From an uncultured Erysipelotrichaceae bacterium (GTDB lineage: Bacteria; Bacillota_I; Bacilli_A; Erysipelotrichales; Erysipelotrichaceae), in the NCBI GenBank assembly GCA_900319505.1, contig ONOV01000145.1, positions 1 to 7,876 on the forward strand: a DNA stretch of 7,876 nt. Direction: 5' to 3'. The position numbers and the translations under genes are program-made. The notes beneath the pieces were generated by a model that worked only from the letters and a program-made list of their open reading frames with translations, was not told where the DNA came from and ran no database searches. Of the stretch, positions 6,193 through 7,876 are shown piece after piece (the first letter of the stretch is position 1; each line of letters opens with the position of its first letter).

Positions 6193-7412
6193 TTGTTCAC
6201 CTCCGTGCTCATTTCAGCTATTCTGAGAATCAGCCTGGAGGCCTGCTCCATTTCATCCACGACAACGTATTCATAGCGTCCATGGCAGTTCTGATCGCCT
6301 GTACCGAGGTTTGGACACGGCAGTCCCTTATACGTTAACATGGCACCATCTGTGCCGCCCCGTACGCTTTCATGAACAGGTTCAATACCAAGAGACGCAA
6401 TTGACTTTTGTGCAATCTGCGTCACTTCCGGATGATCCTTCAGAATATCACGCATATTGTAATACGAATCTTTTAATACAAGGTCAGCAGCTTCATATCC
6501 ATACAGTTCATTCATCCGGCTCGCGATATCTTCCATCATCCGCTTCATCATGGCAAAATCATCCTTTTCATGAGCCCGGACAATGTAGGCACTCTCAGCC
6601 TGATCACTTGTTCCGTTCATTTCAATCAGATGGAAGAACGGCTGGCGGCCGGCTGTATGTTCCGGACGCATGAAGTCCGGCAGAGCGTTATGAAATGTAA
6701 TGGCAAGGTTCAGAGCATTAACCATCCTGTCCTTGGCTGAACCGGGATGAATGGAAACACCGTGGAAAGAAAGCTTTGCGCTGGCCGCATTGAATGTCTC
6801 ATCACACCAGCCGCTCACACTTCCCCCATCCATGGTATAGGCAAAGTCACAGCCGAATTCCTCCAGATTGAAGTGATCCGTTCCTCTGCCGATCTCTTCA
6901 TCCGGCGTAAAGGCAATCGCAATTCTGCCATGCTTTTTTTCCGGATGTTTCATCCAGAAATCACAGGCTTCCATAATCGCCGCCACACCGGCTTTATCAT
7001 CTCCGCCAAGCAGTGTGCTGCCGTCTGTCACAATCAGACGCTTTCCAACACATTTCTTCAGATACGGATAATCAGAAACTCTGATTACGGCATCATCACA
7101 CAGAACAATGTCGCTTCCATCATACTTCTCAATCACCCGCGGGTTCACACCGGTACCGCTGTAATCCGGCGCAGTGTCCATATGGGCAATGAATCCGACA
7201 TTGGCACATACGTGATCGATATTGGAAGCGATATGGGCATATACATACCCGTATTCATCCATATGGGCATCCGCAATACCCATCTGCTGCAGTTCCTGGA
7301 CCAGAACTTCAGCCAGATCTTTCTGTTTCATCGTGGAGGGAGAAGTTGTACTGCTCTCATCCGACTGTGTATCAATTCTGCAATAGCGAAGAAATCTTTC
7401 TTCTGTACTCAT
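6189..7412 (-). CDS. pepT: Peptidase T (tripeptide aminopeptidase, M20B)
   Basis: This 407-residue cytoplasmic di-zinc aminopeptidase should remove N-terminal residues from tripeptides. All expected catalytic and metal positions are visible, at nearly the same spacing as in E. coli PepT. They are H77-M-D79 in GFIAHMDTAPDYSG, Asp138 in LLGGDDKAG, Glu172 and Glu173 in FTPDEEIGRG, Asp195 in TMDGG, and His377 in GDQNCHGRYEYV. RGGTDGA at 351-357 and LPCPNLGTG are also family hallmarks. Length matches the family. The ATG overlaps the stop of the upstream DUF1349 gene by 4 nt (ATGA), and the ribosome binding site is only a weak AAAGGGA about ten bases away, so coupling to upstream translation is likely. 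Its own TGA overlaps the kinase start in the same way. Confidence 0.97.
   Translation of the reverse strand: MSTEERFLRYCRIDTQSDESSTTSPSTMKQKDLAEVLVQELQQMGIADAHMDEYGYVYAHIASNIDHVCANVGFIAHMDTAPDYSGTGVNPRVIEKYDGSDIVLCDDAVIRVSDYPYLKKCVGKRLIVTDGSTLLGGDDKAGVAAIMEACDFWMKHPEKKHGRIAIAFTPDEEIGRGTDHFNLEEFGCDFAYTMDGGSVSGWCDETFNAASAKLSFHGVSIHPGSAKDRMVNALNLAITFHNALPDFMRPEHTAGRQPFFHLIEMNGTSDQAESAYIVRAHEKDDFAMMKRMMEDIASRMNELYGYEAADLVLKDSYYNMRDILKDHPEVTQIAQKSIASLGIEPVHESVRGGTDGAMLTYKGLPCPNLGTGDQNCHGRYEYVVVDEMEQASRLILRIAEMSTEVNK
6200..6204 (-). promoter_or_regulatory. Ribosome binding site of the kinase gene inside pepT
   Basis: GGAGG (within GGAGGTGA) on the minus strand, seven bases before the ATG at 6192 and inside the last pepT codons. 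With the ATGA overlap it gives strong re-initiation potential, so the kinase need not depend wholly on coupling. Confidence 0.7.
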
Positions 7413-7876
7413 TTCTCAGTTCCCTTTCTATCCTGCATCAGACTCATTTCACTGAATGTACAGTCAAATGAGGAATCAAATGGCGAACAGGCAAATATTC
7501 CAATGGCAAGAGGCCGGCTGTTCATAGAGACATGGAAGTGCCTCAGATCCGTATACACTCTGCCATTGAAACTGTACTGGGCCCGCATATTGCCGCCCCG
7601 GTAGGACACTCTGAAATACATCCAGGTAATCGCCGTACCGATTTCACGGAGAGATTTATCTCCGTAGCGGTCATGAAAAACAATGCACTCAAGTTCATCG
7701 ACAGCTTCGTTGTGATGCTTGACATCAAAGATCATTTTGCGTTCTTTTCCTTCGTATACCACGATGCCGCACTGATCAAACTGTCCGCAGAAATCAAAAT
7801 CGACACGGACAGTGAAACAGAACACACTCATCGGCGGCAGAGAAAGCTGGATTGCCTCTGCGCTCTGATGACCGCC
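7409..7876 (-). CDS. DUF1349 (concanavalin A-like fold) family protein, 5' end cut by window edge
   Basis: The minus-strand frame is open from the right edge (base 7876 in phase) to a TGA at 7409-7411, giving 155 visible residues. The ATG at 7831 lies within the frame and has no good ribosome binding site, so the real start is probably outside the window. Seen directly: hallmarks of DUF1349 proteins in order, FDQCGIVVYEGKERKM, then WMYFRVSYRGGNMRAQYS, FNGRVYTDLR, and a C-terminal IGIFACSPFDSSFDCTFSEM. This family adopts a jelly-roll, lectin/glucanase-like fold, but no enzymatic function is established. Nothing in the visible part suggests export. It overlaps pepT by ATGA and so belongs to the same operon. 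The family call is good; the role is unknown. Confidence 0.8.
   Translation of the reverse strand, partial: GGHQSAEAIQLSLPPMSVFCFTVRVDFDFCGQFDQCGIVVYEGKERKMIFDVKHHNEAVDELECIVFHDRYGDKSLREIGTAITWMYFRVSYRGGNMRAQYSFNGRVYTDLRHFHVSMNSRPLAIGIFACSPFDSSFDCTFSEMSLMQDRKGTEK

Noticed and set aside
6747..7604. A 285-codon plus-strand open frame antisense to pepT and the DUF1349 gene
   Set aside because: It lies wholly opposite two well-supported genes, has no convincing ribosome binding site, crosses their junction, and its protein resembles no known family. It is best explained as a codon-bias shadow.

Overview
The window reads as an ordinary chromosomal segment of a Bacillota (Firmicutes) bacterium. 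The signs are strong GGAGG-type ribosome binding sites, tightly packed and overlapping genes, and protein families typical of that phylum (PepF, PepT, a Bacillus-like FruK, a Cls with an N-terminal membrane domain). Base composition looks roughly balanced, near 50% GC. An intestinal Erysipelotrichia- or Clostridia-like host would fit, but that is a weak inference. All supported genes lie on the minus strand, so the biological reading order runs from high to low coordinates.

First transcription block (7876 to 4658): a 5'-truncated DUF1349 protein, then peptidase T (pepT), a 1-phosphofructokinase of the PfkB family, and an exported thioredoxin-fold protein with a degenerate active site. Each of the three junctions is a 4-nt ATGA stop/start overlap, so the four genes are almost certainly one translationally coupled operon. 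Three nucleotides after the last stop codon, a long, interrupted hairpin followed by a T run (4593-4654) looks like the intrinsic terminator.

Second block (about 4540 to 1, leaving the window): a GNAT acetyltransferase with its own candidate -10 box, then a cardiolipin synthase, a patatin-like phospholipase of the YjjU type, and an oligoendopeptidase F cut by the left edge. Gaps are 23 nt and 16 nt, followed by an 8-nt overlap. The lipid synthase sits directly before a lipid acyl hydrolase, which suggests, without proving, a shared membrane-lipid role.

There is no gene-free stretch longer than about 145 nt. I saw no RNA gene, CRISPR array, mobile element or long repeat. The plus strand carries only long antisense open frames that shadow the real genes. 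I found no convincing new system. The most unusual items are the single-cysteine thioredoxin-like protein, the composite terminator hairpin, motif substitutions in the FruK-like kinase, and the mixed content of the first operon.
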